The position numbers were made by a program, and so were the translations under genes. The notes under the pieces were generated by a model that was not told where the DNA came from, did no database searches, and saw only the letters and a list, made by a program, of their open reading frames with translations. From Sphaerimonospora thailandensis (GTDB lineage: Bacteria > Actinomycetota > Actinomycetes > Streptosporangiales > Streptosporangiaceae), in contig NZ_BOOG01000044.1 of NCBI RefSeq assembly GCF_016863115.1, positions 1 to 64,000 on the forward strand: a DNA stretch of 64,000 nucleotides, given 5' to 3'. Below are positions 20,596 to 29,734 of this stretch, in pieces (within the stretch, counting starts at the first letter, position 1; each line of letters opens with the position of its first letter).

Positions 20596-20876
20596 AGACG
20601 ACCAGACCGGCGAAGCTCGGCTTCCACCTCAGCCTGGGAGTACACCCGTCCGGCCGCCAGGTCGGCCAGTCCCTCCCGGATAGCGGCCACTGTCTCGTCA
20701 TCGGCGAGGATCTCGATCATCTCGCGCATCGTGTCATAGTCGTCTGCCGAGAGAAGCACGGCAGCGGGCACGCCGTTGCGAGTGATCGTGAAACGCTCGT
20801 GTGTGCTTCCTGCTGATTCGACGATGCCGGACAGGCGGGCACGTGCGTCCGCCAGAGGAACTACTGTCGCTGTCAT
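20592..20876 (-). CDS. Phd/YefM family antitoxin
   Basis: This 94-residue antitoxin has a Phd-fold N-terminus that binds DNA (VVPLADARARLSGIVE, TRNGVPAAVLLSADDYDTM). The acidic, helical C-terminus (about 60-94) should wrap the toxin. ATG at 20876 is preferred over the longer upstream frame because it gives the family start and follows a TATAAT box at 7 bp. It is coupled to the downstream toxin. Confidence 0.9.
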   Translation of the reverse strand: MTATVVPLADARARLSGIVESAGSTHERFTITRNGVPAAVLLSADDYDTMREMIEILADDETVAAIREGLADLAAGRVYSQAEVEAELRRSGRL

Positions 20877-20883
20877 GTACAGA

Positions 20884-20889
20884 ATTATA
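20884..20889 (-). promoter_or_regulatory. -10 box of the toxin-antitoxin operon (leaderless)
   Basis: A perfect TATAAT on the minus strand ends 7 bp before the antitoxin ATG, so transcription should begin at or very near the start codon. The -35 region is weak (TGGAAT at 17 bp). A leaderless mRNA is inferred. Confidence 0.6.
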
Positions 20890-20914
20890 GACAAGTCGGT
20901 GATGGGATTCCAGC

Positions 20915-20943
20915 ACGGCTCCCGTCGCCCGGGCGGGAGCCGT
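20915..20943 (-). terminator. Hairpin after the beta-propeller gene
   Basis: ACGGCTCCCG and its complement (20915-20924 / 20934-20943) enclose a 9-nt loop just downstream of the minus-strand beta-propeller gene. Ten bases of the stem are shared with the groEL1 terminator. No T run follows. Confidence 0.6.
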
Positions 20944-20953
20944 ACGACATCGG

Positions 20954-22921
20954 TCAGGTGAAGGGGATCCACGTCTGGTCGGCGAGGGTGTCGATGGCGC
21001 TGACCTTGAGGCCGAGGTCGGAGACCGTCCACACGCTGTCGCCGATGACGACGCAGCGCCGGATGCCCTGGTCGGCGGGGGCGAAGTCGGTGCGCTGCGG
21101 CTTCGGGGCCGCCGGGTGCTCGATCAGGCCGGCCCTGGCGATGCCGTCGTCACCGACCCGCAGGACCAGCGCCGCGCTCCCGTTCGGGCCGTCGCCGGTC
21201 CAGTTCATGAGCGGGAGCATGGCCAGGCGGGACGGCTCCCAGTAGAGGAAGGCGTGCGGGTCCCACTCGACCTCGGAGCCCGAGTCCCGCTGGTGGAAGC
21301 GGGACAGGAGCCGGGGCCGGGCCGGGTCTGCCACGTCGAACAGCGAAATCTGGGTGCCCTGCGCGCGGCCCTGCTTGTCCGCCTCCTGACCGATGCCGAT
21401 CAGCCGCCCGGGACCACCGGGATGGAGGTAGGCCGAAAAGCCGGTGATCTTCAGCTCTCCGGTGACCTTCGGCGCGGCCGGGTCGCGCAGGTCCAGCGTG
21501 TACAACGGGTCGGTCTGCCGGAACGTCACCACGTAACCGAGGTCGCCGATGAAACGGACCGAGTAGATCCGCTCGCCCCGGCCCAGGCCGGTCACCTCAC
21601 CCTTTTGAGTCAGTGTGTCGGCGTTCAGCACGTAGACGCCGCTCTCGCTCCTGCCGGGGCTCGCGCCGAAGACCTCGGCGCCGCTGGTCGTCGCCACCCG
21701 CAGGTTGCCCGCGTTCTCGGACAGTGAGTACTGGTTGAGCAGCCGTCCGGGCACGCTCCCCGAGGCGACGTACCGCGGCGTGCCGATCCCGCTGACGTCG
21801 AACCGGTGCACCTCCGTACGCTCCGGCGGTTCGGCCGCCCCGCTCGCACGTGCCTCGCCGGAGGCCGCCGGCCCGCCGAACCACCACCGGGGGTTGCTGG
21901 TGACGTAGAGGCTGCTCCGCGTGCCGTACACGGTGTCGCCGTCGGCGGCCACACTGATCGGCGCGTCTGCGGCGAGCCCGCCGTTCAGGTCGCCGTTCAG
22001 GTCGATGGTGTGGATGGTCAGCATCGAGGTTCCGGTGAACTCGGCCGGGTGGCTCACCCGGTCGCAGCTCACCCGCTCGGTACGGCTCGCGCCGCCGGAC
22101 TCGATCTCGTACGTCGGCAGCCACGCGTCGATGGGCGCGGCCAGCACCGCTTCGCGGTTGCGCTGGAGCAGCTTCGGCTCGGGCGTCTCCGGCTCCTGCT
22201 GCGGGAAGACGATCTCCGGCTGAGATCGTACGACGATCCGTACGGTCGACCCGACCTGGCGGGCGTCGACGTGCGAGCCGTTGACGGTCATCGCGCCGAG
22301 CACCTTCGGCTGCGCCCCGGACAGGTCCACCAGCACATAGCGCGGCCCGGTCGGCCCCGGGCGGACCTTCGCCGTCGCACCGAACGGCAGGATGCCGCCG
22401 CCCTCGAACAGCACGAGCGCGCGGTCCCCGGAGACGAGCAGATCGGCCGGGGCCCAGCTCTGCTCCTCAGGAACGAGTCGCAGCGTGCCGGTGACCTGCC
22501 GCGTCGCGGTGTCGATCACGCGGAGCACACCCCGGTTGACGATCATCAGCCGCTTGCCGTCGGTCTTCACCAGGTCCGGCTCGTCCACCCCGGCCTCGTG
22601 CACGTTGGTGGTGGAGTACGACTGGCCGCCGGTGTCGGAAAGGGCGGTCGGCAGCTGCTTGCCGGCGGCCACGCTCTCCCGGGCGAACATCGGAACCATG
22701 GTGTCGAGGCCCCACGGCGTCACGTGTTCCGCCGTGGCGGCACGCAACCCGCTGAGCATCTCGTCACAGTTCGGATAGGAAACCAGCCTGATCTGGCCGG
22801 TCAGGTCCACCGACGTGGGCTCGGCCGGGCCGGATGGCGGTGCCGTACGGCCTCCGGAGCATGCCGCGGTCAGCAGCCCGGCGAGGGCGAGCACGCCCGC
22901 CGTACGCATCAATGTCCTCAT
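20954..22921 (-). CDS. Secreted beta-propeller domain lipoprotein
   Basis: This 655-residue exported protein has a hydrophobic signal ending in LTAAC (Cys about residue 21), which suggests lipid attachment. The remainder matches the actinobacterial and archaeal secreted beta-propeller family (distant WD40-like blades). Typical segments are TNVHEAGVDEPDLVKTDGK near residue 105, RVIDTATRQVTG, and GDLGYVVTFRQTDPLYTLDL, followed by blades with DLRDPAAPKVTGEL. No enzymatic motif is seen. It is divergent from the semialdehyde dehydrogenase gene, with 105 bp between. Confidence 0.82.
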   Translation of the reverse strand: MRTLMRTAGVLALAGLLTAACSGGRTAPPSGPAEPTSVDLTGQIRLVSYPNCDEMLSGLRAATAEHVTPWGLDTMVPMFARESVAAGKQLPTALSDTGGQSYSTTNVHEAGVDEPDLVKTDGKRLMIVNRGVLRVIDTATRQVTGTLRLVPEEQSWAPADLLVSGDRALVLFEGGGILPFGATAKVRPGPTGPRYVLVDLSGAQPKVLGAMTVNGSHVDARQVGSTVRIVVRSQPEIVFPQQEPETPEPKLLQRNREAVLAAPIDAWLPTYEIESGGASRTERVSCDRVSHPAEFTGTSMLTIHTIDLNGDLNGGLAADAPISVAADGDTVYGTRSSLYVTSNPRWWFGGPAASGEARASGAAEPPERTEVHRFDVSGIGTPRYVASGSVPGRLLNQYSLSENAGNLRVATTSGAEVFGASPGRSESGVYVLNADTLTQKGEVTGLGRGERIYSVRFIGDLGYVVTFRQTDPLYTLDLRDPAAPKVTGELKITGFSAYLHPGGPGRLIGIGQEADKQGRAQGTQISLFDVADPARPRLLSRFHQRDSGSEVEWDPHAFLYWEPSRLAMLPLMNWTGDGPNGSAALVLRVGDDGIARAGLIEHPAAPKPQRTDFAPADQGIRRCVVIGDSVWTVSDLGLKVSAIDTLADQTWIPFT

Positions 22922-23026
22922 GCCCCTACCACGGATAGGTAGATCCGCCGGTTCGCCGTCCCGTCGTCTTGAAGGTTTTCTTACCGATCAGTAGCCAGTT
23001 TTTCGACGCCGGAATATTCTTCCGGT

Positions 23027-24583
23027 ATGGCTGCCACGATTCGGGCACTCGACGCCGCGTTGGTCGATCGGGTCCTCAAACATGTCGCCTCAGAGGGTAA
23101 AACCACGGAGATCCCGGCGCCCTTCACCGGGGAGCCGCTGGCCGAGGTCCCGGTCTCCACAGCCGAAGACGTCCGTACGGCCCATGCCCGGGCCAGGGCG
23201 GCGCAGGAGGCATGGGCGGCGCTGCCGATCAGGGAGCGGATCGAGCCGTTCCTGCGCCTGCACGACGCGATGCTCGACCGCCGGGCGGAGCTGCTCGACA
23301 TCGTGCAGTGGGAGACGGGCAAGGCGCGGCGGCACGCGTACGAGGAGGTGCTCGACGCCGCGGGCTGCACGCTCTATTACGCGCGTCGCGCACCGGGGCT
23401 GCTGTCGCCGCATCGGCGGCAGGGCATCTTCCCGATCGCCACCAGGGTCACCGAGCTGCGCCATCCCAAGGGCGTGGTCGCTGTGGTCAGCCCGTGGAAC
23501 TACCCGCTGGCGCTGGGCGTGAGCGACGTGACCCCGGCGTTGATCGCGGGGAACGCGGTGGTGCACAAACCGGACACGCAGACCCCGCTGTCCGTGCTGT
23601 GGACGATCGACCTGCTGGTCGAACTGGGCATGCCGCGCGACATCTGGCAGGTGGTGCTGGGCGATCCGGCCGACATCGGCGATCCGCTGCTGGACGGCGC
23701 GGACTATGTCGCGTTCACCGGATCCACCCGGGCCGGTCGGAAGATCGCCGAGGAGGCCGCCAAGCGGCTCATCGGCTGTTCACTGGAGCTCGGCGGCAAG
23801 AACCCGATGATCGTGCTCGACGACGCCGACCTGGAGGTGGCCGTGCAAGGGGCCGTCCGGGCCTGTTTCACCAACGCCGGCCAGCTGTGCATCTCGATCG
23901 AACGGCTCTACGTGCACGAGTCGATCGCCGACGCGTACTGCGACAAACTGACGCGGACGGTGCGGAACATGAAGATCGGCGCGAGCCTGGACTGGGACCT
24001 GCAGATGGGCTCGCTCACTTACCGGCGGCAGCTTGAGGCGGTGTCCGCGCACGTGGCCGACGCCGTGGACAAGGGGGCCAGGGTGCTGGCCGGGGGCAGG
24101 GCGCGACCCGATCTCGGCCCGCTGTTCTACGAGCCGACGATCTTGGACGGGGTCACCGAGGAGATGTCCGTCTGCCGCGACGAGACGTTCGGCCCGGTCG
24201 TCTCGATCTACCGCTTCGCGGATGAGGACGAGGCCGCCGAGAAGGCCAACGACACGCCGTACGGCCTGAACGCGTCCATCTGGACCGGTGACCTCGCCAG
24301 GGGGCGGGCGCTCGCCGCCCGCCTCAGGGCCGGCACGGTCAACATCAACGAGGGGTACGCCTCGGCCTGGGGGTCGCATGACGCGCCGATGGGCGGGATG
24401 AAGGCGTCGGGCCTCGGCCGCCGCCACGGGACGGAGGGACTGCTCAAATACACCGAGGGCCAGACCATCGCCGGCCAGGCCACCTGGCTGGGGTTCGAGC
24501 CGATCCTCGGCATGACGTACGAGAAGTACGCCGACACCCTCGCCGTCGTCCTCAAGACGATGAAGCGCCTCCACCTCAGATGA
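23027..24583 (+). CDS. Succinic semialdehyde dehydrogenase
   Basis: This 518-residue aldehyde dehydrogenase is of the actinobacterial succinic semialdehyde dehydrogenase type. It oxidises succinic semialdehyde to succinate with NAD(P)+. Motifs are VVSPWNYPLAL, the cofactor site AFTGSTRAGR, catalytic Glu in LELGGKNPM and catalytic Cys in FTNAGQLCIS. The N-terminus VLKHVASEGKTTEIPAPFTG is typical of this subgroup. A GMC oxidoreductase follows after 18 bp, a conserved pairing in relatives. Confidence 0.88.
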   Translation: MAATIRALDAALVDRVLKHVASEGKTTEIPAPFTGEPLAEVPVSTAEDVRTAHARARAAQEAWAALPIRERIEPFLRLHDAMLDRRAELLDIVQWETGKARRHAYEEVLDAAGCTLYYARRAPGLLSPHRRQGIFPIATRVTELRHPKGVVAVVSPWNYPLALGVSDVTPALIAGNAVVHKPDTQTPLSVLWTIDLLVELGMPRDIWQVVLGDPADIGDPLLDGADYVAFTGSTRAGRKIAEEAAKRLIGCSLELGGKNPMIVLDDADLEVAVQGAVRACFTNAGQLCISIERLYVHESIADAYCDKLTRTVRNMKIGASLDWDLQMGSLTYRRQLEAVSAHVADAVDKGARVLAGGRARPDLGPLFYEPTILDGVTEEMSVCRDETFGPVVSIYRFADEDEAAEKANDTPYGLNASIWTGDLARGRALAARLRAGTVNINEGYASAWGSHDAPMGGMKASGLGRRHGTEGLLKYTEGQTIAGQATWLGFEPILGMTYEKYADTLAVVLKTMKRLHLR

Positions 24584-24601
24584 AATCCTGAAAGGCTCGA
24601 C

Positions 24602-26317
24602 ATGGACTACGACGTCGTCGTCATCGGGTCGGGGTTCGGGGGGAGTGTCGCGGCGCTCAGGCTGACCGAGAAGGGATATTCGGTGGGCGTCGTCGAGGCC
24701 GGCCGGCGCTTCGACGAAAGATCGCTACCGAAGAACTCCTGGCGGGCCAGGGACTTCCTGTGGGCCCCCGCGCTCGGTCTGAAGGGCATCCAGCGCATCC
24801 ACGTCCTGCGTGGCGCGAGCGGCGTCATGGTGCTGGCCGGAGCGGGAGTCGGCGGCGGTTCCCTCGTCTACGCCAACACCCTCTACCAGCCGCTCGACCC
24901 GTTCTTCGCCGACCCCCAGTGGAGCCACATCACCGACTGGAAGGCCGAGCTCGCCCCCTACTACGACCAGGCCGAACGGATGCTCGGCGCGGTCATCAAC
25001 CCCACGATGACCCCGGCCGACGAGGTGATGCGCAAGGTCGCCGAGCGGATGGGCGTGGGCGACACCTTCCATCTCGCCCCGGTCGGCGTCTTCTTCGGCG
25101 AGCCCGGCGTGGAGGCCGACGATCCGTACTTCGGCGGGGTGGGACCACGTCGACGCGGCTGCACCGAGTGCGGCGAGTGCATGACCGGCTGCCGGCACGG
25201 CGCCAAGAACATGCTGATCAAGAACTACCTCTATCTGGCCGAGAAGGCCGGGGCGAAGGTCCATCCCGAGACCACGGTCACCGGTGTCCGCCCGATGGAG
25301 GGCGGCTACGAGATCGCGGTCCGCCGTACCGGCCCGTTCGGCCGCACCCGCACGCTCACCGCCCGCCAGGTGGTCTTCGCGGCCGGGACGTACGGAACCC
25401 AGCACCTGCTCCATCGGCTCAGGGCGACCACGCTGCCCCGGCTGTCACCCCGGCTGGGCGTGCTCACCCGGACGAACTCCGAGGCGCTGCTCGGCTTCGA
25501 ACGCCTCACCCTCAAGGGCGACAAGCTCAACCGCGGCGTGGCGATCACCTCGTCCATCCACCCCGATCCGCAGACCCACATCGAGCCCGTCCGGTACGGC
25601 GACGGCTCCAACGCGATGGCCGCGCTGCGCACACTGCTGGTCGACGGGGGCGGGCGGGCGCCGCGCTGGCTGAAGTTCCTCGGCGCGGCCCTCCGGCGGC
25701 CTCACCTGCTGCCCCGGCTGTTCAACCTCAGGCGCTGGTCGGAGCGCGCGATCGTCGCCCTGGTCATGCAGGCCAAGAACAATTCCATCACCGTCACAGC
25801 ACGACGTGGCCGGCTGCGGGCCGGACCCGGCCACGGCGAGCCGAACCCCACCTGGATCCCCGCCGGTCACGAGGCCGTACGGCACGCGGCGGAGGAGATC
25901 GGCGGCATGCCCGGGGGCAGCTGGCTCGACCTGTTCGACATTCCCGCGACCGCGCACTTCCTCGGCGGCTGCGCGATCGGCGACTCGCCGGACACCGGGG
26001 TCATCGACCCCTATCACCGCGTGTACGGCTATGAGGGGTTGCACATCGTGGACGGCTCGGCGATCTCCGCGAACCTGGGGGTGAACCCCTCGCTCACCAT
26101 TACCGCCCAGGCGGAGCGGGCCATGGCGTTCTGGCCCAACAAGGGTGATCGCGATCCGCGTCCCGCGCTCGGCTCCGGTTACGTACGGCTCTCGCCCATC
26201 GCGCCGGCCCGTCCGGTCGTTCCGGCCTCCGCGCCGGGCGCGCTCCGCCTGCCCATCGTGGAGATCACCCACAGCCCGGGCTCTGGAGCCGGTGATCTGT
26301 CAGGACCTTGGCAGTGA
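24602..26317 (+). CDS. GMC family FAD-dependent oxidoreductase
   Basis: This 571-residue flavoprotein is of the GMC (cholesterol-oxidase-like) type. The FAD-binding GSGFGGSVAALRL lies near residues 8-20, GAGVGGGSLVYANTL near 80, and the C-terminal active-site and FAD segment is DGSAISANLGVNPSLTI. Four cysteines sit close together in GCTECGECMTGCRHGAKN (about residues 185-202), a feature of this subgroup that could bind metal. The substrate is an unidentified alcohol. An 18-bp gap to the semialdehyde dehydrogenase suggests an operon. Confidence 0.88.
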   Translation: MDYDVVVIGSGFGGSVAALRLTEKGYSVGVVEAGRRFDERSLPKNSWRARDFLWAPALGLKGIQRIHVLRGASGVMVLAGAGVGGGSLVYANTLYQPLDPFFADPQWSHITDWKAELAPYYDQAERMLGAVINPTMTPADEVMRKVAERMGVGDTFHLAPVGVFFGEPGVEADDPYFGGVGPRRRGCTECGECMTGCRHGAKNMLIKNYLYLAEKAGAKVHPETTVTGVRPMEGGYEIAVRRTGPFGRTRTLTARQVVFAAGTYGTQHLLHRLRATTLPRLSPRLGVLTRTNSEALLGFERLTLKGDKLNRGVAITSSIHPDPQTHIEPVRYGDGSNAMAALRTLLVDGGGRAPRWLKFLGAALRRPHLLPRLFNLRRWSERAIVALVMQAKNNSITVTARRGRLRAGPGHGEPNPTWIPAGHEAVRHAAEEIGGMPGGSWLDLFDIPATAHFLGGCAIGDSPDTGVIDPYHRVYGYEGLHIVDGSAISANLGVNPSLTITAQAERAMAFWPNKGDRDPRPALGSGYVRLSPIAPARPVVPASAPGALRLPIVEITHSPGSGAGDLSGPWQ

Positions 26318-26400
26318 CAGGGCGGGCATCTGCGGCTGGCGGAGATACTGCCCACGCTAGAGGTGCTCTGTCCATCAGATCTACCTGGGGAATGCGCTCA

Positions 26401-27153
26401 TCATTGCGGTAGCCCGTCAATCTGGAAGATCTCAGCGTCCCAGGTGTGCTCGTTCATGCCGTCAAAGAAGGACTGCCAGGGGGTGGCCGAGAAAGCGTCG
26501 CGCAACTGCTCGAAGTTCTCCAACGTCTTAGTCGCTGGCCTGCCCTGCTTTCTGATCTTCTGTTGTACCTTCACCGGTGTCACGCCCAGCCTCCTGAACA
26601 CCCGGGCCAGGACGGCGTTCAAGCCCTGTGCCAGGTCTTCGTAGGTGATGGTGAGCGCGTTGTCGGGCATCGATCGCTGCTGGGCAAGCACGGCCTCGGC
26701 GGTGGAGGCGAACCAGTCATGGCAGTGCTTGGCATCGAGAGCGAACGTGACGGCGCTCGGCTGTGAGACGGCCTGGTCCGCCTCCACCATCCAGTTCCCA
26801 GTGCGGAGCGCGAGCGTGTGGGACACCAGCTGTTCGAGAAGGTTCCTGCGATACAGATGCAGCCGGGCCAGGGAGGAATCCTCCGCCAACAGCTCCCATA
26901 CCTCGCTCCACGCCCGGCCGCCGCGCCCGTGGCCGAGGTGGAGAGGGAACCCGGCGGCCTGTACGCCATGCTCCTCTCGCCACAGCATCCGAAGGATGCT
27001 CCGGGCCGGCGTGGTGAGATCATAGGGGAAGTGGTGGACGGCCTTGTCGTTGAACGGCTCCCAGGCGCAGCGCACCCCCGGATGCTGCTCCAAGCTCGTG
27101 CGGAGCAGGTGGGTGCCGGTGCGCGCCTGGCAGAAGACGACGAATCTGTTCAT
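26401..27153 (-). CDS. Sulfotransferase family protein
   Basis: This protein of about 250 residues begins RFVVFCQARTGTHLLRTSLEQHP. The RTGTHLL part is the 5'-phosphosulfate loop of PAPS-dependent sulfotransferases, and LHLYRRNLLEQLVSHTLA matches the 3'-phosphate region (R...S). The overall type is nearest the Stf0/bacterial carbohydrate sulfotransferases. It should transfer sulfate from PAPS to a hydroxyl group, probably on the product of this operon (inference). It is the last gene; ATG at 27153 is used, though GTG at 27171 would leave only 3 bp after the kinase stop. Confidence 0.78.
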   Translation of the reverse strand: MNRFVVFCQARTGTHLLRTSLEQHPGVRCAWEPFNDKAVHHFPYDLTTPARSILRMLWREEHGVQAAGFPLHLGHGRGGRAWSEVWELLAEDSSLARLHLYRRNLLEQLVSHTLALRTGNWMVEADQAVSQPSAVTFALDAKHCHDWFASTAEAVLAQQRSMPDNALTITYEDLAQGLNAVLARVFRRLGVTPVKVQQKIRKQGRPATKTLENFEQLRDAFSATPWQSFFDGMNEHTWDAEIFQIDGLPQ

Positions 27154-27174
27154 GGATGGGGTCCGCGACACGCC

Positions 27175-27948
27175 TCAGCCAGAGCCCAGCAGGTGTTCGC
27201 GATTGGCGAGGATGTACTGAATGTCCTCCCGGTAGGCGTCGGTGTGCCGTTCGTCGCGCTGGCGGTCGAACCAGGGATCGCCCAGTCGGATCTTCGTCTC
27301 GATATAGGCGGCGATGGAGGAGAGTCGGACGATGAGCAGGTCGAGCAGCTCAGCCGGGGTAACGCCGCGCCCGTAGGCGTCGGCGAACAACCGCAGCCGT
27401 GCGGCTTGGTCGGGCACGAGGTCCCAGCCGAACGCCTTGGTGGAGCGGGGCGCGGAGAGCGGGACGAATCGGTGGGCGGCGTAGCACAGGTCCCAGATCC
27501 GGTTCGACGGCCCGGCGAAGTCCCAGTCGATGATCGCTGCCACCCTGGCCCCGTCGTAGACGACGTTGTAGGGTCCGAGGTCGTTGTGGCCGATGCAGTC
27601 GACGTCGGCGGGGATCGTGGTGCGGTACTGCCAATTGCCGGGCTCGGGAGACACGAACCCGGTCGTGGCGTCATGCATGGCCCGGATGGTGCGGGCGACC
27701 TGCGTCAGCGCCTCGTCTGAACGCTGCTGCTCGTTGAGCGGGTAGGTGCCGGGTTGACCCGTGATGTAGCTGAGCGTCTCGGTCGCGTCGTCGGTGGACA
27801 GGAACTTCGGTGCTTGGGTGAACCCCACACGTTCGAAGTGGCGCAGCAGTGCCTGGACGTTCGGACTCCACGCGCCGGCGGCTCGCACCACGGTGTCGCC
27901 GTGACGCACGGGAGCGGAGTGATAGCCGCCGCGCAGTTCGTCGGTCAT
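27175..27948 (-). CDS. APH family small-molecule kinase
   Basis: This 257-residue kinase of the aminoglycoside-phosphotransferase fold has the catalytic loop IGHNDLGPYNVVY (Asp123, Asn128) and the metal-binding IIDWDFAGP (Asp141). The N-terminal lobe is short, without a clear P-loop-like GG motif. It could phosphorylate the sugar product of the operon, or an intermediate, or act in self-protection; the sequence does not say which. The ATG overlaps the carbamoyltransferase stop by 4 bp, with AGAGGA upstream. Confidence 0.82.
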   Translation of the reverse strand: MTDELRGGYHSAPVRHGDTVVRAAGAWSPNVQALLRHFERVGFTQAPKFLSTDDATETLSYITGQPGTYPLNEQQRSDEALTQVARTIRAMHDATTGFVSPEPGNWQYRTTIPADVDCIGHNDLGPYNVVYDGARVAAIIDWDFAGPSNRIWDLCYAAHRFVPLSAPRSTKAFGWDLVPDQAARLRLFADAYGRGVTPAELLDLLIVRLSSIAAYIETKIRLGDPWFDRQRDERHTDAYREDIQYILANREHLLGSG

Positions 27949-29708
27949 CGCCGGTCCTCTCGATGATCGGCACCCGGGGTGGGTGTCGGAAACAGTGATG
28001 TCCGCCGTGGCAAAGGGCATCGGACGGGATACGCCTCATGGTTGTCGATCTCGATCCGGACGTCGTCCAAGTACAGGACGGAGAGCCCTTTGCGAAGGCA
28101 GAAGTTCATCGCCTGCGCCCCGGTCTCGATGATCGGCTCGTTGTGGTCGTTGAGTGAAGTGTTGCAGAGCAGAGGCACGCCTGTCTGCGCGGCAAACGCG
28201 CTGATCAGCTCATACAAGCCGACGTCGTCGGAGGGAGAGACCGTCTGCACGCGAGCGGTGCGGTCGAGGTGGGCCACCGCCGGGATGAGGTGACCGCGAT
28301 CCGGACTGACGGTGAACGTCTGCAGCATGTACGGGGAGATGCGGTCACCGTCGAACCATGTCGGCATCTGGTCGGCCAAGACGATCGGTGCCACCGGCCG
28401 CCACCACTGCCGCCTCTTCAGTGCGTTAAGCATGTCCCGTGAGGCTGGGGTCCGTGGGTCGGCGAGGATGCTGCGGTGCCCCAGGGCACGCGGCCCGACC
28501 TCCGATCGGCCCTGGACCCAGGCGACCGGCCCGCGGATCAGGTCCGCGACCGCCGTTTCCTTCGCGTACGGTGTCACCGAGGAGATGTAGGGGCGGAATT
28601 CGGCGATCATCTTCTCCGGCCGGCCGGTGTCTCCTCCCAGGTAGGCCCCGGGGAACTGGAAGGAGAACCCATCGGGAAAGCGGCGCAGGAACTGGGCCAG
28701 GGCGAGGCCGATCGACTGGCCGCAGTCGCTCACCGAGGGCGTCTCCAGGAACGTCGCGAACCCGAAGCGGTCCATCATCGCGCTGTTGGTCGGACAGTTG
28801 AGCGCGTATCCGCCGGTGATGGCGAGGGCGGTGTCGGCAGGGTCGATGTCGAACCGGTCAAGCGCACGTTCGATCGTCTGAGCGATCAAATCGACGCTCG
28901 TTTGCTGAACGGCCTTCATCACTGCGCTCGCGATGCTGTCGGCGGTCGAGAATCGATCGTCGATGTCCTCCAATCCTTCGTGCCCGGCTTGATCCACCAA
29001 CTGCTCCAGCCGCCGGGCGATCTCCTCGTCCGCGTCGCGCCCATCTGCCAGGTGGCGGCTGTATATCTCCAGGCCCGTGAACGGATTGCCAATATCGGGA
29101 GCGAGCCTGGCGCTGCTCGCGGTGGCCAATGCCATCAGGGTTCCTTCGCGCATCCGGAAGGCCCGTGAGGCTGCGGAGTAGAGCTTCGCCGGAGAGGGGA
29201 TCGGGAACAGTTCGAACGAACCGTGGTCGGCGTAGCCACCGACATACCAGTTCTGCGGCTTGCGCTGGACCACCGAGTCCGGGGTGTCGTCGACAGCCAG
29301 GCCGAGTACCCGGCCCTCGAAGAAGTGGCGGGTGTCGGAGAGCATTCCGCCCAGCAGGTGGCAGCGGCTGTGATACGGCAGGTCGGGCACGGCCGTGGCG
29401 ACCACGTCATGGGCGCCCGAGCCCAGTCCGGGAGTCCCCCAGATGTCCTTGACGTCGCTGATCCGCAATCCGACGCCATGGAGGAGTTCGCTCAGCAACT
29501 CGTGGAAGGCCGACTTGTTCTTCAAGGCCACACCATGGTGCTTATAGCCGGAGATGCGCTCGAATTCCCAGACCGCCACCAGCTCCACCGCCGTCCCTCG
29601 CTTGAGCCAGGCGGACATGTTCTGGTCATGCCGGACCCATGATCGATTCTCGCCGGGGGCGCTTCCTGGAGGGGCGATGTACGCGGAGATGTAGAGCCCG
29701 TCTTCCAT
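27945..29708 (-). CDS. CmcH/NodU/TobZ-type O-carbamoyltransferase
   Basis: This 587-residue protein is of the carbamoyltransferase family that transfers carbamoyl from carbamoyl phosphate, via carbamoyl-AMP, to a sugar hydroxyl (as in nodulation factors, tobramycin and cephamycin). The Kae1-like domain has HxxxH at His113/His117 (PYHSRCH) and GGYALNCPTN. The C-terminal domain has the hallmark QGRSEVGPRALGHRS near residue 395 and LLCNTSLNDHNEPI. The N-terminal region is divergent: the usual DGxGE after the metal site reads DDTPDS. ATG at 29708 has AGAGAGG upstream and replaces a much longer spurious frame. It is translationally coupled to the kinase. Confidence 0.87.
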   Translation of the reverse strand: MEDGLYISAYIAPPGSAPGENRSWVRHDQNMSAWLKRGTAVELVAVWEFERISGYKHHGVALKNKSAFHELLSELLHGVGLRISDVKDIWGTPGLGSGAHDVVATAVPDLPYHSRCHLLGGMLSDTRHFFEGRVLGLAVDDTPDSVVQRKPQNWYVGGYADHGSFELFPIPSPAKLYSAASRAFRMREGTLMALATASSARLAPDIGNPFTGLEIYSRHLADGRDADEEIARRLEQLVDQAGHEGLEDIDDRFSTADSIASAVMKAVQQTSVDLIAQTIERALDRFDIDPADTALAITGGYALNCPTNSAMMDRFGFATFLETPSVSDCGQSIGLALAQFLRRFPDGFSFQFPGAYLGGDTGRPEKMIAEFRPYISSVTPYAKETAVADLIRGPVAWVQGRSEVGPRALGHRSILADPRTPASRDMLNALKRRQWWRPVAPIVLADQMPTWFDGDRISPYMLQTFTVSPDRGHLIPAVAHLDRTARVQTVSPSDDVGLYELISAFAAQTGVPLLCNTSLNDHNEPIIETGAQAMNFCLRKGLSVLYLDDVRIEIDNHEAYPVRCPLPRRTSLFPTPTPGADHREDRR

Positions 29709-29734
29709 AGTGTGCCTCTCTTTCCGACTCGTTC

